Notes under the pieces: generated by a model | The model's database searches: none | Seen by the model: the letters and a program-made list of their open reading frames with translations, nothing else | Told to the model about the DNA's origin: nothing | DNA from: Methylophaga sp. OBS1 | GTDB taxonomy: Bacteria; Pseudomonadota; Gammaproteobacteria; Nitrosococcales; Methylophagaceae | Assembly: GCF_026319365.1 (NCBI RefSeq) | Contig: NZ_JAPDMS010000001.1 | Span: forward strand, 1,180,456 to 1,244,455 | Length of the DNA stretch: 64,000 nt | Reading direction: 5' to 3' | Position numbers and translations under genes: made by a program | In this document: positions 14,642-23,326 of the stretch, one piece after another | Layout: every line of letters starts with the position of its first letter | Position numbering within the stretch: the first letter of the stretch is position 1

Positions 14642-16099
14642 TCATTTACTGGCAACAGCGCCGATCGCCGCATTGTGCTGGCGGGTCTCAAATTGGGTGT
14701 AGAGCCAGATTGGCAGGTACATACCCAGCACGATGAAGCCAACCCAAGTTGAGAACCAGCCGACTTCCAGGCTGTTCAGATACACCACGCCAACCAGACA
14801 CAGCGGGATATTGAACAGACCGAAAAGCATGGCCACATTTTTCCAGCCGGCCGGTGCTTTGAAAGGACGCTCGACATTGATAAAACGCGGGTCTTTTTTA
14901 GCTTTAACGTAAGCAAACAGACTGATACCGTTCGCACAGGTGTAACCAATCGCAGAAGCGGCCAGAATTGCTGCTGGCGTGCCCATGGATATCAGCACCA
15001 GGTTGAACAGACCGATGACCACCATCGCCAGTACCGGCGTGCCATGGCCATTCACTTTACTCAGCACTTTAGGCAGATTGCCTTCATGCGCCATTGAGTG
15101 CATGGCACGGGCAGAACCCAGATAGGCGGTTTGAATAATCAGGATCATTGCCGCAATCAGCATGATGATGGTGATAACGGATCCGGACTCACCAAATGCA
15201 GCCTGTGCAACCGGAATCATGGGTGACAGGGGCTCAGCCAGAACACCTTCCACACCCAGTACACCGATAACCGCAGCCTGTACCAGCACGAAGGTCAACA
15301 GACAAATCGCACCGCAGACAAACAAGGCTTTGGGTACATCAACCGATGGTTTTTTGTATTCCGGGCCGTAAATCGCTGCCGTTTCCCAGGCACAGGCACT
15401 CCATTGGGCGATGGCAAACAAACCAAACAGAATCAGAATATGATGCATATCCCATGACCAGTCAGCCGGAAGCCAGGATGACGTGATATTGCTCATATCC
15501 ACTGAACCGGTCGCAAACGGTACTGCAGTCATTACCACCAGTGGGATGATTGAAACCGCCGCCAGAATGTAACCCAGCACCGCACCGTCTTTGAGACCGA
15601 AGTAATTGACGATGATAAGACCACTGAAGATCACCACGCCCGAAATCAACGACAGTTGGTATTCAGTAAACATCTCACCCAGGCCGGGGAACAACCCCTG
15701 CAGGTAACTGCCAACCAGTATGGCGAAGATAGCTAACACCGGGTTCCAGGCAAACCAGTAACTCCAGGCACTGAAACCGCCAATCAACTTACCTTTGTCA
15801 TACTTTCCCTGGTAGTCTTTCGATGTAAAAACGTGCTGGGCAAACCCCGGCAACCCGGATGCTTTGGGAAAGGCAGTCGCCATTTCCGCGTAGGCCAGAT
15901 TCTGCATAAAGCCCTGCAGCACCGACAGCCCCCAGACCAGAATAGCCGCTGCCGCCACCCACATGGGGAAGTAACCCAGCGACGGTAAAATTAATAATGG
16001 CACCCCAGATGCGATTGCCAGCCCCTGTTTCCAGTCAATTGACCGTTCCAGTGACTCTGCATCGTGGGTGCCAACAGATGATTCGTTGTACTCACTCAT
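14642..16099 (-). CDS. APC-superfamily permease
   Basis: 485 residues with about 12 hydrophobic helices. The first helix reads GLAIASGVPLLILPSLGYFP and the next region NLAYAEMATAFPKASGLPGFAQ, which fits an APC amino acid/amine transporter. Conserved WSYWFAWNPVLAIFA and WSACAWETAAIYGPEYKKP are shared with the permease at 8984-10675, which has WCHWWAWSPVLAIGS and WSAYAFETALCYTREFRNP, so the two are paralogues. The ATG is at 16097-16099. A NarL-type promoter (P3) begins 88 bp upstream, and a terminator follows the gene. The substrate is not visible; co-regulation with dmmDABC suggests an amine or methylated amino acid. Confidence 0.87.
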   Translation of the reverse strand: MSEYNESSVGTHDAESLERSIDWKQGLAIASGVPLLILPSLGYFPMWVAAAAILVWGLSVLQGFMQNLAYAEMATAFPKASGLPGFAQHVFTSKDYQGKYDKGKLIGGFSAWSYWFAWNPVLAIFAILVGSYLQGLFPGLGEMFTEYQLSLISGVVIFSGLIIVNYFGLKDGAVLGYILAAVSIIPLVVMTAVPFATGSVDMSNITSSWLPADWSWDMHHILILFGLFAIAQWSACAWETAAIYGPEYKKPSVDVPKALFVCGAICLLTFVLVQAAVIGVLGVEGVLAEPLSPMIPVAQAAFGESGSVITIIMLIAAMILIIQTAYLGSARAMHSMAHEGNLPKVLSKVNGHGTPVLAMVVIGLFNLVLISMGTPAAILAASAIGYTCANGISLFAYVKAKKDPRFINVERPFKAPAGWKNVAMLFGLFNIPLCLVGVVYLNSLEVGWFSTWVGFIVLGMYLPIWLYTQFETRQHNAAIGAVASK

Positions 16100-16186
16100 A
16101 TCTCTATCTCCAGCTAGTGGTTTAGCTTTTTGCTATTAGCATTGAATTTCAGACGGTTCCGAATCGGCAATTCAGGACCTGAACTG

Positions 16187-16245
16187 AACTTACCCCTACT
16201 GCAACAAGACTGTAATTATCTTCTGTGAGTACTCCATAGGTAGTA
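16187..16245 (-). promoter_or_regulatory. NarL-type activator site plus promoter for the APC permease (P3)
   Basis: The site at 16230-16245 reads TACTACC-N2-TGGAGTA on the minus strand. After 14 bp comes TTACAG (16215-16210), then 17 bp, then TAAGTT (16192-16187). The layout is identical to the other five promoters. Confidence 0.7.
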
Positions 16246-16337
16246 ACGATGCGAATCTATGTTTCTGATTGACAATAGAAAACTGTCACTGAAGGTGAAA
16301 CCTTCAATGTCTGGCTGGCGAATTTGGAGACACCGAA

Positions 16338-16634
16338 TCAGGCGTGTTCGTGATAAGACCGACTAACCCATCGCACCTTTGCCCAGAGGTATGCATCCAT
16401 CACTGACAAGGCATAGATAAAGAGACCACCGGCAAACTGACCGATCACGGAAACCCCGGGGCTGGCCATGTTGAATGTCACTACGCCCAGTACCAGCATA
16501 AAAAAAACCATGGTGAGTCCGCGCATGGGTGACTGGTTCAGTACCTGACCAACACCTGGCAGAATAATCGCAACCAGCAACACCAGGTAGGGATGCCACA
16601 AACCCGTGCCCTGCTCATCAGGCGGCTTTTTCAT
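16338..16634 (-). CDS. Small integral membrane protein, unknown function
   Basis: 98 residues with three hydrophobic segments: about 14-30 (LVLLVAIILPGVGQVLNQ), 35-52 and 58-78. The PGVGQV motif and overall size resemble small TM2/DUF-type membrane proteins that sit near signal peptidase or transport genes, but I cannot assign a family. Its ATG lies inside the 3' end of the upstream gene (17-bp overlap), so the two are translationally coupled. Confidence 0.72.
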   Translation of the reverse strand: MKKPPDEQGTGLWHPYLVLLVAIILPGVGQVLNQSPMRGLTMVFFMLVLGVVTFNMASPGVSVIGQFAGGLFIYALSVMDAYLWAKVRWVSRSYHEHA

Positions 16635-17289
16635 AATGGCCCCCGTCCAGATTAAACAGCAAAGTCTGCAGTTGTCGGCTCAAAGCAGCAATTTCTGTCG
16701 GATCCAGTGGCTGCATATCAAAATCCGCCATCCGCAAGAGCAAATATTGTCCCCTGTCGCCTTGCCTGGCCAGATAAGTCAATCTCACGGCATCCGGGGT
16801 GATCAGCAACGCTTTCACACGCTGGTCAGCAAAAATACTTTGAATATCGCCGTCGATACGCTGCAGGCTCGGCACTTTGTTTTTACTGACATAACGCGCA
16901 TGTTGAGGCCAGTTTTTCGGGGGAGTAACCGGCCGCTCCCAATTCCAACCGGGACTGAAAACATCACCGCTCTGCGGTCTCATCAGAATATCCAGACTGC
17001 CCTCACTGCCGGCGGGTCTGAGCATGGTGATATGCAACCACATTATCGGTAATTTACGTGCGGTCAGATTATCCACTTCCAGTTTCAGCGCCACGCTGGT
17101 ACCGGCGAACTCTCCTGCCAGGTGAGCAAAACCGGCCTGATCCAAAACACGCTGCTTAATGTCTATCACTTTGTGACTTTCACTTAATAAAGCAGCCCGG
17201 TCACGCAGTATCTGGTGATGATGACGGCGGTAGATGAGCCACAAGGATATCGAAAATACCACGGTCATCAGAATGATAAGTTGTGTCAT
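16618..17289 (-). CDS. Membrane-anchored protein of unknown function
   Basis: 223 residues from ATG 17287-17289 with AGGAGG upstream. One N-terminal membrane segment (about 2-20, LIILMTVVFSISLWLIY) is followed by a basic stretch RRHHHQILRDR and a soluble domain of about 195 residues without cysteines or a motif I recognise. The orientation is most likely cytoplasmic because of the basic flank. It forms a two-gene unit with the overlapping small membrane protein. A terminator separates it from the universal stress gene upstream. Confidence 0.72.
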   Translation of the reverse strand: MTQLIILMTVVFSISLWLIYRRHHHQILRDRAALLSESHKVIDIKQRVLDQAGFAHLAGEFAGTSVALKLEVDNLTARKLPIMWLHITMLRPAGSEGSLDILMRPQSGDVFSPGWNWERPVTPPKNWPQHARYVSKNKVPSLQRIDGDIQSIFADQRVKALLITPDAVRLTYLARQGDRGQYLLLRMADFDMQPLDPTEIAALSRQLQTLLFNLDGGHYEKAA

Positions 17290-17310
17290 TTTTGCCTCCT
17301 TAAACCGGCA

Positions 17311-17341
17311 AAAAAAAGCCCCGTAACCACAGTTACGGGGC
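17311..17341 (-). terminator. Intrinsic terminator after the universal stress protein gene
   Basis: A 10-bp perfect stem, GCCCCGTAAC (17318-17327) and GTTACGGGGC (17332-17341), with a 4-nt loop, followed on the minus strand by a run of seven T. It ends the operon that begins at 20083. Confidence 0.94.
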
Positions 17342-17347
17342 ACGAAG

Positions 17348-17776
17348 TCAACGCACGACCGTGACCGGACAATGCGCCTTACTGATCACCTGCTCGGCGA
17401 TAGAGCCCAGCAGAACCTTGGCGACACCTGTTCGGCCGACTGACCCTGTTACCACATGGTCATGGTCATTGTTTTCGGCATAATCAATGATTGCCCTGGC
17501 AATGTTATGACCGGGAACAGTAGTGCAATAGACTGGCTGCAAGTCACGTTGATGAGCCCGTTCCATCGCATCATGCAACTCCATCTGGATTTGATCATGC
17601 GCGGCATCGAGCATATTGGAGTTCCAGAAATAAGTATGTGAAACATCCTCACCGGTAGGCATTACCACGTGAATAAAAGTCAGTTCTGCCTCTGCCAACT
17701 TCGCCAGTTCAATCGCATAGTCCACCGCTTTCTGCGCACTGTGAGAACCGTCGGTTGCACATAAGATTTTTTTCAT
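17348..17776 (-). CDS. Universal stress protein UspA family
   Basis: 142 residues, one Usp domain. It begins KKILCATDGSHSAQKAVDYA. The ATP-binding signature is visible as GSVGRTGVAKVLLGSIAEQV followed by HCPVTVVR, matching the G-2x-G-9x-G(S/T) pattern. Usp proteins bind ATP and modulate stress responses or partner transporters. Here it follows an APC permease by 11 bp and has AAGGAGG before its ATG, so it is probably co-expressed with that transporter and may regulate it, as seen for other Usp-transporter pairs (inference). Confidence 0.92.
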   Translation of the reverse strand: MKKILCATDGSHSAQKAVDYAIELAKLAEAELTFIHVVMPTGEDVSHTYFWNSNMLDAAHDQIQMELHDAMERAHQRDLQPVYCTTVPGHNIARAIIDYAENNDHDHVVTGSVGRTGVAKVLLGSIAEQVISKAHCPVTVVR

Positions 17777-17787
17777 GACGTTCCTCC

Positions 17788-19182
17788 TTAATAGCCTTTA
17801 GGCCGTGGCCAGGGCATCGTGAACTGATCACCCCGTTTCACAAACTGATAGCGACGCATGACAAACCACACTGACGCGACGATGTAGAAGGCCATGATCG
17901 ACAGCAACGAAGCGCCGTAACCGAGGAAGGTCGCAAAATAGACCACCGAACACAGTGCCAGCAATACCAGCGCCGGTATCGGGTGAAACGGATGGATGTA
18001 GCCCCGTTTGATCACACCCAGCGGCCACATCTTTCTGAACTTCATCATGTTGATTGACATGAAGGTGTAGCCCAGCAGACCGGACAGAATCGAGAAGGTA
18101 ATTACCTGATCCAGTAAGCCGGTAAAGGCAAATGACACCGCAATCGGAATCAGGAAAATAATGGCCCGGAAAGGTGTACGGTAATGCGGGTGAATCGCAC
18201 CAAACCAGGTCGGCATATAACGATCCCGCCCCATTGAGAACCAGGCACGTGCGGCATCATTGATACAGCCATTGGCTGAGGCAATGGCTGCAAACATGGT
18301 ACCGATGAACAAGACCACCTGCAGAGAGGGATTACCGATAATCGAGGCCGCATCATACAACGGTGTCGTTGCCTGCCCCAGATACTGCCAGGGCATCAGA
18401 CCGGTAGAGACATACCAGGTCAGACTGGCTGCCACCAGTAAGGTCAGAATGCCACCGATGGTACCCAGTGGAATTGCGCGGCCCGCACTACGAACCTCCT
18501 CTGCTGCCTGACAGGTGCCCTCAATACCGAGGTAATACCACATACCAAACTGCAATGCTGCCACAACCCCAATCCAGCCATAGGGCAGTTCAGTGAGCAG
18601 ATCACTGTGCTTGAGTATGTTGCCGGGATTGAGCGGATCAGTCCCCACAAACAGGGCAATAATCGCCAAAAACGCAAACAGCGTGATAACAAAGTTCACT
18701 GTCAGCGTCATGAACACACCGCGATAGTTAAGCCAGGCCAGAAAGGCGATCGTCAGCACCACAAAAGGTTGCGGATTGAGACCTTCATAGCCGGTGGCAG
18801 CTGCGACTGCAGCCATCAAATCACCGACAATCAGGGCATCGGCCGCTTCCAACATGGTGTAGGCCATCACCAGATACAACCCCACATTAAAGGCCATAAG
18901 CGGACCGATAATGTGCTTGGCCTGGGTATACTGCCCACCTGCTGCGGCTACTGTCGAGGTCACTTCCGAGTCGATCATGGCGACACAACTATATAAGAGC
19001 CCGATCACCCAGCAGGCAATCAGGGCCCCATAGGCGCCCCCTTTGGCGACGGAGAAGTTCCAGCCCATAAACTCGCCAACTAATACGATCCCAACCCCTA
19101 AAGCCCATACATGGAAAGGGTTGAGCACCTTGAACATCGAGATGCGTTGTACATTGTCTGCAGTCGTAGATTCAGCGGTCAT
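17788..19182 (-). CDS. APC-superfamily permease, third paralogue
   Basis: 464 residues and about 12 helices. It starts MTAESTTADNVQ, then WALGVGIVLVGEFMGWNFSVAKGG, a helix-1 pattern seen in ethanolamine-permease-like APC members. Further features are AAGGQYTQAKHIIGPLM and GIEGTCQAAEEVRSAGRAIPLG. Its ATG overlaps the stop of the 59-codon gene upstream (ATGA). Three small membrane proteins precede it and a Usp protein follows it in one operon, an unusual arrangement for a normally single-component carrier. Substrate unknown; ammonium-like or methylammonium compounds are plausible given the adjacent NMG operon. Confidence 0.86.
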   Translation of the reverse strand: MTAESTTADNVQRISMFKVLNPFHVWALGVGIVLVGEFMGWNFSVAKGGAYGALIACWVIGLLYSCVAMIDSEVTSTVAAAGGQYTQAKHIIGPLMAFNVGLYLVMAYTMLEAADALIVGDLMAAVAAATGYEGLNPQPFVVLTIAFLAWLNYRGVFMTLTVNFVITLFAFLAIIALFVGTDPLNPGNILKHSDLLTELPYGWIGVVAALQFGMWYYLGIEGTCQAAEEVRSAGRAIPLGTIGGILTLLVAASLTWYVSTGLMPWQYLGQATTPLYDAASIIGNPSLQVVLFIGTMFAAIASANGCINDAARAWFSMGRDRYMPTWFGAIHPHYRTPFRAIIFLIPIAVSFAFTGLLDQVITFSILSGLLGYTFMSINMMKFRKMWPLGVIKRGYIHPFHPIPALVLLALCSVVYFATFLGYGASLLSIMAFYIVASVWFVMRRYQFVKRGDQFTMPWPRPKGY

Positions 19183-19358
19183 CGGATGCCCTCCTCTTGC
19201 TTGATTTGTTCAAGCAACTCATCGGCACCCTCACGGGAACTGACCAGAAGCTCTTCGTCAAACTCACGCGATACACTGATGGCATCGACCAGAATCCACA
19301 GCAGTAGCAGCCCGGAGATAATCCAGGCGGCATAACTTAAAATATCCCACCAAATCAT
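19179..19358 (-). CDS. Small membrane protein, 59 residues
   Basis: ATG 19356-19358, stop TGA 19179-19181. It begins MIWWDILSYAAWIISGLLLL, a single transmembrane helix, followed by an acidic cytosolic-looking tail rich in Glu (EEL, REGADELLEQIKQEEG). The start overlaps the stop of the upstream gene, and its stop overlaps the permease start (ATGA at both junctions). This tight coupling is the main evidence that it is real. It may be an accessory subunit of the permease. Confidence 0.75.
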   Translation of the reverse strand: MIWWDILSYAAWIISGLLLLWILVDAISVSREFDEELLVSSREGADELLEQIKQEEGIR

Positions 19359-19765
19359 TGTGTTGCCTCCCTGTTTGAAGCTGTCTCCTGACTATCGAAT
19401 TTTTCTCTGATGACTTCCCGGTATTGCTTGTTGGAAACCCGCAGCATGAAAAAGAAATAGCCGATGATCACCAGCGCCGTAATGGCAAGCATTAACGGGT
19501 CAATGGTGTAATCGAACTTATTGTTGATAATCTCAGCAGCAGCCTGTTCGTCATAACCAAGCTTTTGCCACTGTTCCTGTTCAACAGGGGAGACGCCCAG
19601 AGATTCCCAGGAGTGGGACTGGACAATGGCTGTTTCATCGACCGACTTACTGTCGGATTCCAGAAACAGAGGGATATAGAGACTTACATAAACCAGTACC
19701 AGAATAAACAGACTATCAAACAACTGTCCCCGTTTAGGCTGGATCTTGGGTATATAACTGGACAT
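19355..19765 (-). CDS. Membrane protein, 136 residues, permease-linked
   Basis: A first hydrophobic segment at about 16-34 (LFILVLVYVSLYIPLF) and a second at about 91-108 (LMLAITALVIIGYFFFML) flank a 55-residue acidic periplasmic loop. A basic C-terminal tail follows. No recognised family. It sits in the four-gene membrane cluster, 12 bp after the first gene and overlapping the next by 4 bp. Confidence 0.75.
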   Translation of the reverse strand: MSSYIPKIQPKRGQLFDSLFILVLVYVSLYIPLFLESDSKSVDETAIVQSHSWESLGVSPVEQEQWQKLGYDEQAAAEIINNKFDYTIDPLMLAITALVIIGYFFFMLRVSNKQYREVIREKFDSQETASNREATQ

Positions 19766-19777
19766 AGCATTTCCTCA

Positions 19778-20083
19778 TTAATTGACTCTTGCATCGTTTT
19801 TAGCCGCCCGGTTCTCATCCAGGTGCTTGATATCGAGGCCATAGATGAACGCTTTATCTTCCGCATAGTGACGAGTCATCGACCCGACAGAGGCGGTATT
19901 AAAGAGCACAAGCAGACCACTGGAGATGATTAACACCCATTGAACAATGGGGTCATCGACGATGTTTAAGATACTAATGAGGACGAAGCCCACAGCCAGC
20001 CAGATCAGAATGATATCCGACCAGGCCATGATACAGTCCCGTAGATACATATTTTGTATACGTTTTTTTAAATTATTATTCAT
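19778..20083 (-). CDS. Small membrane protein, 101 residues, first gene of the permease operon
   Basis: A basic N-terminus (NNNLKKRIQN) is followed by hydrophobic segments at about 22-42 (ILIWLAVGFVLISILNI) and 48-66 (WVLIISSGLLVLFNTASV), then a charged C-terminus with YGLDIKHLDE. Unknown family. The operon order is 20083, 19765, 19358, 19182 and 17776, all on the minus strand. No clear promoter is seen in the 180 bp upstream beyond the mgs terminator. Confidence 0.75.
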   Translation of the reverse strand: MNNNLKKRIQNMYLRDCIMAWSDIILIWLAVGFVLISILNIVDDPIVQWVLIISSGLLVLFNTASVGSMTRHYAEDKAFIYGLDIKHLDENRAAKNDARVN

Positions 20084-20137
20084 GATTGTTTCCTCTCTTG
20101 TTTGAACTAATGAATTACACGAATTCCTCCTGTTGAA

Positions 20138-20240
20138 AAAAATGCAAAAAAGATAAGGGCCGATACCACGCTGAAATCAACACTAGATGACGGGGTAAGG
20201 ATCACAAGTGATTCATTCTTTGCAGTACCGGCCCTTATTT
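20138..20240 (-). terminator. Terminator region of the mgd-gmaS-mgs operon
   Basis: ATAAGGGCCG (20153-20162) and CGGCCCTTAT (20229-20238) form a 10-bp stem. The loop contains a second hairpin ATCAC/GTGAT. The minus-strand 3' side continues TTATCTTTTTTGCATTTTTTT. It starts 24 bp after the mgsC stop. Confidence 0.75.
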
Positions 20241-20263
20241 CGATCGCTCGTTAAAAACGGGGC

Positions 20264-21598
20264 TTAGAAGGTCTGTTGCTGACCCGGAATCCAGCTGGTG
20301 CCGGCCAGTGGTACACGGGCCATAGCAGCAGATTCAACAGTCAGGGCAACCAGATCTTCCGGTTCCAGGTTACGCAGATCATTCTTACCGCAGGCACGGG
20401 CCAGGGTTTGCGCTTCCAGGGTTAAAACACGCAGGTAGTTCGCCAGACGACGGCCACCTTCAACCGGATCAAAGCGTTTCATCAGCTCTGGATCCTGGGT
20501 AGAAATACCGGCAGGGTCACGACCTTCATGCCAGTCATCGTAAGAACCCGCTGTGGAGCCCAGTTTCTGGTACTCTTCTTCCCACTTCGGATCGTTATCA
20601 CCCAGCGCGACCATCGCCGCAGTACCGATAGCAACCGCGTCAGCACCCAGTGCCATACACTTGGCCACGTCGGCACCGTTACGGATACCACCGGAGACAA
20701 TCAGCTGAACCTTACGGTGCATGCCCATTTCCTGCAGTGCCTGTACGGCTTGGGGAATGGCTGCCATGGTCGGAATACCGACGTGTTCGATAAACACGTC
20801 CTGGGTGGCTGCGGTGCCGCCCTGCATACCGTCGACGATGATAACGTCAGCACCGGCTTTGACCGCCAGCTTCACATCGTAGTAAGTGCGGGTGGCACCG
20901 ACTTTGATATAAATCGGCACCTGCCAGTCGGTGATTTCACGCAGTTCCTTGATCTTGATTTCCAGATCGTCAGGACCGGTCCAGTCTGGATGACGACAGG
21001 CAGAACGCTGATCCACGCCTTTTGGCAGGGTACGCATCTTCGCCACACGGTCGGTGATTTTCTGACCCAGCAGCATACCGCCGCCACCCGGTTTCGCACC
21101 CTGACCCAGTACCACTTCGATGGCATCGGCTTTACGCAGATCATCCGGGTTCATGCCGTAGCGTGATGGCAGATACTGATAGACCAGTTTGGTGGACTGA
21201 CCGCGCTCTTCCGGCGTCATACCACCGTCACCGGTAGTGGTGGAGGTACCGACTGCTGAGGCGCCACGGCCCAGCGCTTCTTTGGCATAGGCAGACAAAG
21301 CACCAAAGCTCATACCGGCAATCGTAACCGGGATTTCCAGCTCAATCGGTTTCTTGGCAAAACGGTTACCCAGCGTGACCGAGGTGTTGCATTTTTCACG
21401 ATAACCTTCCAGCGGGTAACGCGACATACTCGCACCCAGGAACAACAGGTCATCGAAGTGTGGCAGCTTGCGCTTGGCACCAGCACCGCGGATATCATAA
21501 ATACCGGTATCGGCAGCGCGACGGATTTCAGCCATCGTCAAACGGTCGAATGTCGCTGACTCGCGCGGTACGGTCATGTATTTTCTCTTTTCAGTCAT
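20264..21598 (-). CDS. mgsC: N-methylglutamate synthase, FMN glutamate-synthase-like subunit
   Basis: 444 residues, equivalent to the FMN domain of glutamate synthase. Visible are AGMSFGALSAYAKEALGRGAS, GGGMLLGQKI, YIKVGATRTYYDVKLAVKAGADVI, DGMQGGTAAT and VSGGIRNGADVAKCMALGADAVAIGTAA. With MgsA and MgsB it makes N-methylglutamate from gamma-glutamylmethylamide or methylamine plus glutamate. The region that carries the 3Fe-4S ligands in GltB (C-x5-C-x4-C before GIATQDPEL) here ends DPAGISTQDPEL without those cysteines, so the cluster may be missing. It is the last gene of the operon, 25 bp after mgsB. Confidence 0.93.
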   Translation of the reverse strand: MTEKRKYMTVPRESATFDRLTMAEIRRAADTGIYDIRGAGAKRKLPHFDDLLFLGASMSRYPLEGYREKCNTSVTLGNRFAKKPIELEIPVTIAGMSFGALSAYAKEALGRGASAVGTSTTTGDGGMTPEERGQSTKLVYQYLPSRYGMNPDDLRKADAIEVVLGQGAKPGGGGMLLGQKITDRVAKMRTLPKGVDQRSACRHPDWTGPDDLEIKIKELREITDWQVPIYIKVGATRTYYDVKLAVKAGADVIIVDGMQGGTAATQDVFIEHVGIPTMAAIPQAVQALQEMGMHRKVQLIVSGGIRNGADVAKCMALGADAVAIGTAAMVALGDNDPKWEEEYQKLGSTAGSYDDWHEGRDPAGISTQDPELMKRFDPVEGGRRLANYLRVLTLEAQTLARACGKNDLRNLEPEDLVALTVESAAMARVPLAGTSWIPGQQQTF

Positions 21599-21623
21599 TT
21601 CTATTTCCTCGCAATATCAGCAA

Positions 21624-22364
21624 TTAATAAGCACCAGCGTTATCAACTTTGAAGTTGTAAAGCTGTCTGGCAGAGCCGTAGCGTTTGAAATCTCTCGGGT
21701 CCTGATCGGTCACACCGGCACGTTCAAACAGCTCGGTCAGTTCTTCGATGTGTTCGGCACGCATTTCTTTTTCAATGCAGTCCGCACCCAGGGATTTCAC
21801 ACTGCCTTTGACATAGATGTGTGCTTCATAGAGCGAGTCGCCCAGGGCTTCACCAGCGTCACCACAAACGGCCAGTACGCCGGCCTGCCCCATAAAGCAG
21901 CTCATGTGACCGACGCTGCCTTTGACGAGGATGTCGACACCTTTCATGGAAATACCACAACGTGAACCGGCGTCGCCTTCAATCACCAGGAGACCACCGT
22001 GCGCGGTGGCACCCGCTGCCGATGAGGCATTGCCTTTAACACGTACCAGGCCTGACATCATGTTTTCCGCCACGCCCTGACCGGTGTGGCCGTGAATCGT
22101 GATTTCAGCTTCCTGATTCATGCCGGCACAGTAGTAACCGGCCGGACCGTGGATATCGATTTTCAGTTTCTGATTAACACCAACCGCCAGGTTGTGATGG
22201 CCTTTCGGGTTCAGCACATCCCATTTTTCGATGGTCATTTCATCATGCTGATCGTGCAGTGCCTGGTTCAGGTCACGCACCGTCTGAACTGACAGGTCAA
22301 CCGTACCGACACCGTTGATGGTTTCGAATGCAGAGGTTTGTTCTGCTAAGTTGTTTGTACTCAT
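21624..22364 (-). CDS. mgsB: N-methylglutamate synthase, GXGXG-type subunit
   Basis: 246 residues, equivalent to the C-terminal structural domain of glutamate synthase large subunit. The repeated right-handed helix motif is visible: GPAGYYCAGMNQEAEITIHGHTGQGVAENM, VKGNASSAAGATAHGGLLVIEGDAGSRCGISMKG and VGHMSCFMGQAG. These subunits have no catalytic residues of their own and support the glutaminase and FMN parts. Gene order mgsA-B-C and the small gaps (23 and 25 bp) show co-transcription. Confidence 0.93.
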   Translation of the reverse strand: MSTNNLAEQTSAFETINGVGTVDLSVQTVRDLNQALHDQHDEMTIEKWDVLNPKGHHNLAVGVNQKLKIDIHGPAGYYCAGMNQEAEITIHGHTGQGVAENMMSGLVRVKGNASSAAGATAHGGLLVIEGDAGSRCGISMKGVDILVKGSVGHMSCFMGQAGVLAVCGDAGEALGDSLYEAHIYVKGSVKSLGADCIEKEMRAEHIEELTELFERAGVTDQDPRDFKRYGSARQLYNFKVDNAGAY

Positions 22365-22387
22365 TATCTTCTCCTAATCACCTAATC

Positions 22388-23290
22388 TCAGTTACCGTTA
22401 CGTTCCCAGACGTAGATACGTGCAGGTTCCGGTTCCCAGACCTTGGCGTCTTCGATACCCGGCAGGGTTGTCAAAGCCTGGTATTCAGATGCCATTGCCA
22501 CGTAATCGTCGGTTTCAGCAATGACGGCCGGTTTACAGGCAATCGGGTCACGCACCACAGCAAAACCGTCTTTGGTGCCAATGGTTAAGGTGTAGAAACC
22601 GTCCAACGTTTTCAGCGCGTTCTCGAGTGCTTCATTCAGAGAATCACCCTGCTGCAGACGGTAAGTCAGGTAACCTGCTGCGACTTCGGTATCGTTTTCG
22701 GTATCGAATTCAATCCCTTCGCGTTGCAGCTCTTTACGCAGGCGGTTGTGGTTGGAAAAAGAGCCGTTATGTACCAGGCACAGATCCAGACCGGTTGAGA
22801 AAGGATGGCTGCCTGCCATGGTGACAGCAGATTCCGTCGCCATACGGGTGTGGCCAATGATGTGGCTGCCTTTCATATCGCCCAGTTTGAACATATCAAC
22901 GATACGTTCCGGCAGACCGACTTCTTTCAGGATTTCGATCGATTTACCTGAACTCATAACCAGTACATCGTCATGATTCTGTTCCAGGTAGTCCTCGACT
23001 TTTTCAGCATCGACGCCGACTTTGAACACGGCAACTTTACTGTTCTGGAACCAGTTCACTTTGGTATCCAGGGCCGTTTCGATGTCTTTCGCCAGGGCTG
23101 TCCAGTCGTAGTTTTCGTCTTCATGACGCAGGGTCAGTTTGATGCCGTCTTCTACGGCATCGCCGTAGACCGCAAAACCAGCACTGTCAGGACCACGTTC
23201 GGTCATCGCAATCAGCATCGGGGCGAACAGTTTGCCAATTTCGCTCTCGTATTTATCGTTTTTCAGATAAAGACCAACGATTCCACACAT
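22388..23290 (-). CDS. mgsA: N-methylglutamate synthase, glutamine-amidotransferase-like subunit
   Basis: 300 residues of the class-II glutamine amidotransferase (GATase_6) fold. The protein starts MCGIVGLY, leaving Cys2 as the N-terminal nucleophile after Met removal. Other fold elements: GHTRMATESAVTMAGSHPFS, LVHNGSFSNHNRLR and NDTEVAAGYLTYRL. In this pathway it acts on gamma-glutamylmethylamide and passes methylamine to the FMN subunit. It follows gmaS by 36 bp. Confidence 0.93.
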   Translation of the reverse strand: MCGIVGLYLKNDKYESEIGKLFAPMLIAMTERGPDSAGFAVYGDAVEDGIKLTLRHEDENYDWTALAKDIETALDTKVNWFQNSKVAVFKVGVDAEKVEDYLEQNHDDVLVMSSGKSIEILKEVGLPERIVDMFKLGDMKGSHIIGHTRMATESAVTMAGSHPFSTGLDLCLVHNGSFSNHNRLRKELQREGIEFDTENDTEVAAGYLTYRLQQGDSLNEALENALKTLDGFYTLTIGTKDGFAVVRDPIACKPAVIAETDDYVAMASEYQALTTLPGIEDAKVWEPEPARIYVWERNGN

Positions 23291-23326
23291 AAGATTTCTC
23301 CTAAAAAACGCCTCTCAGGCGGAGTA

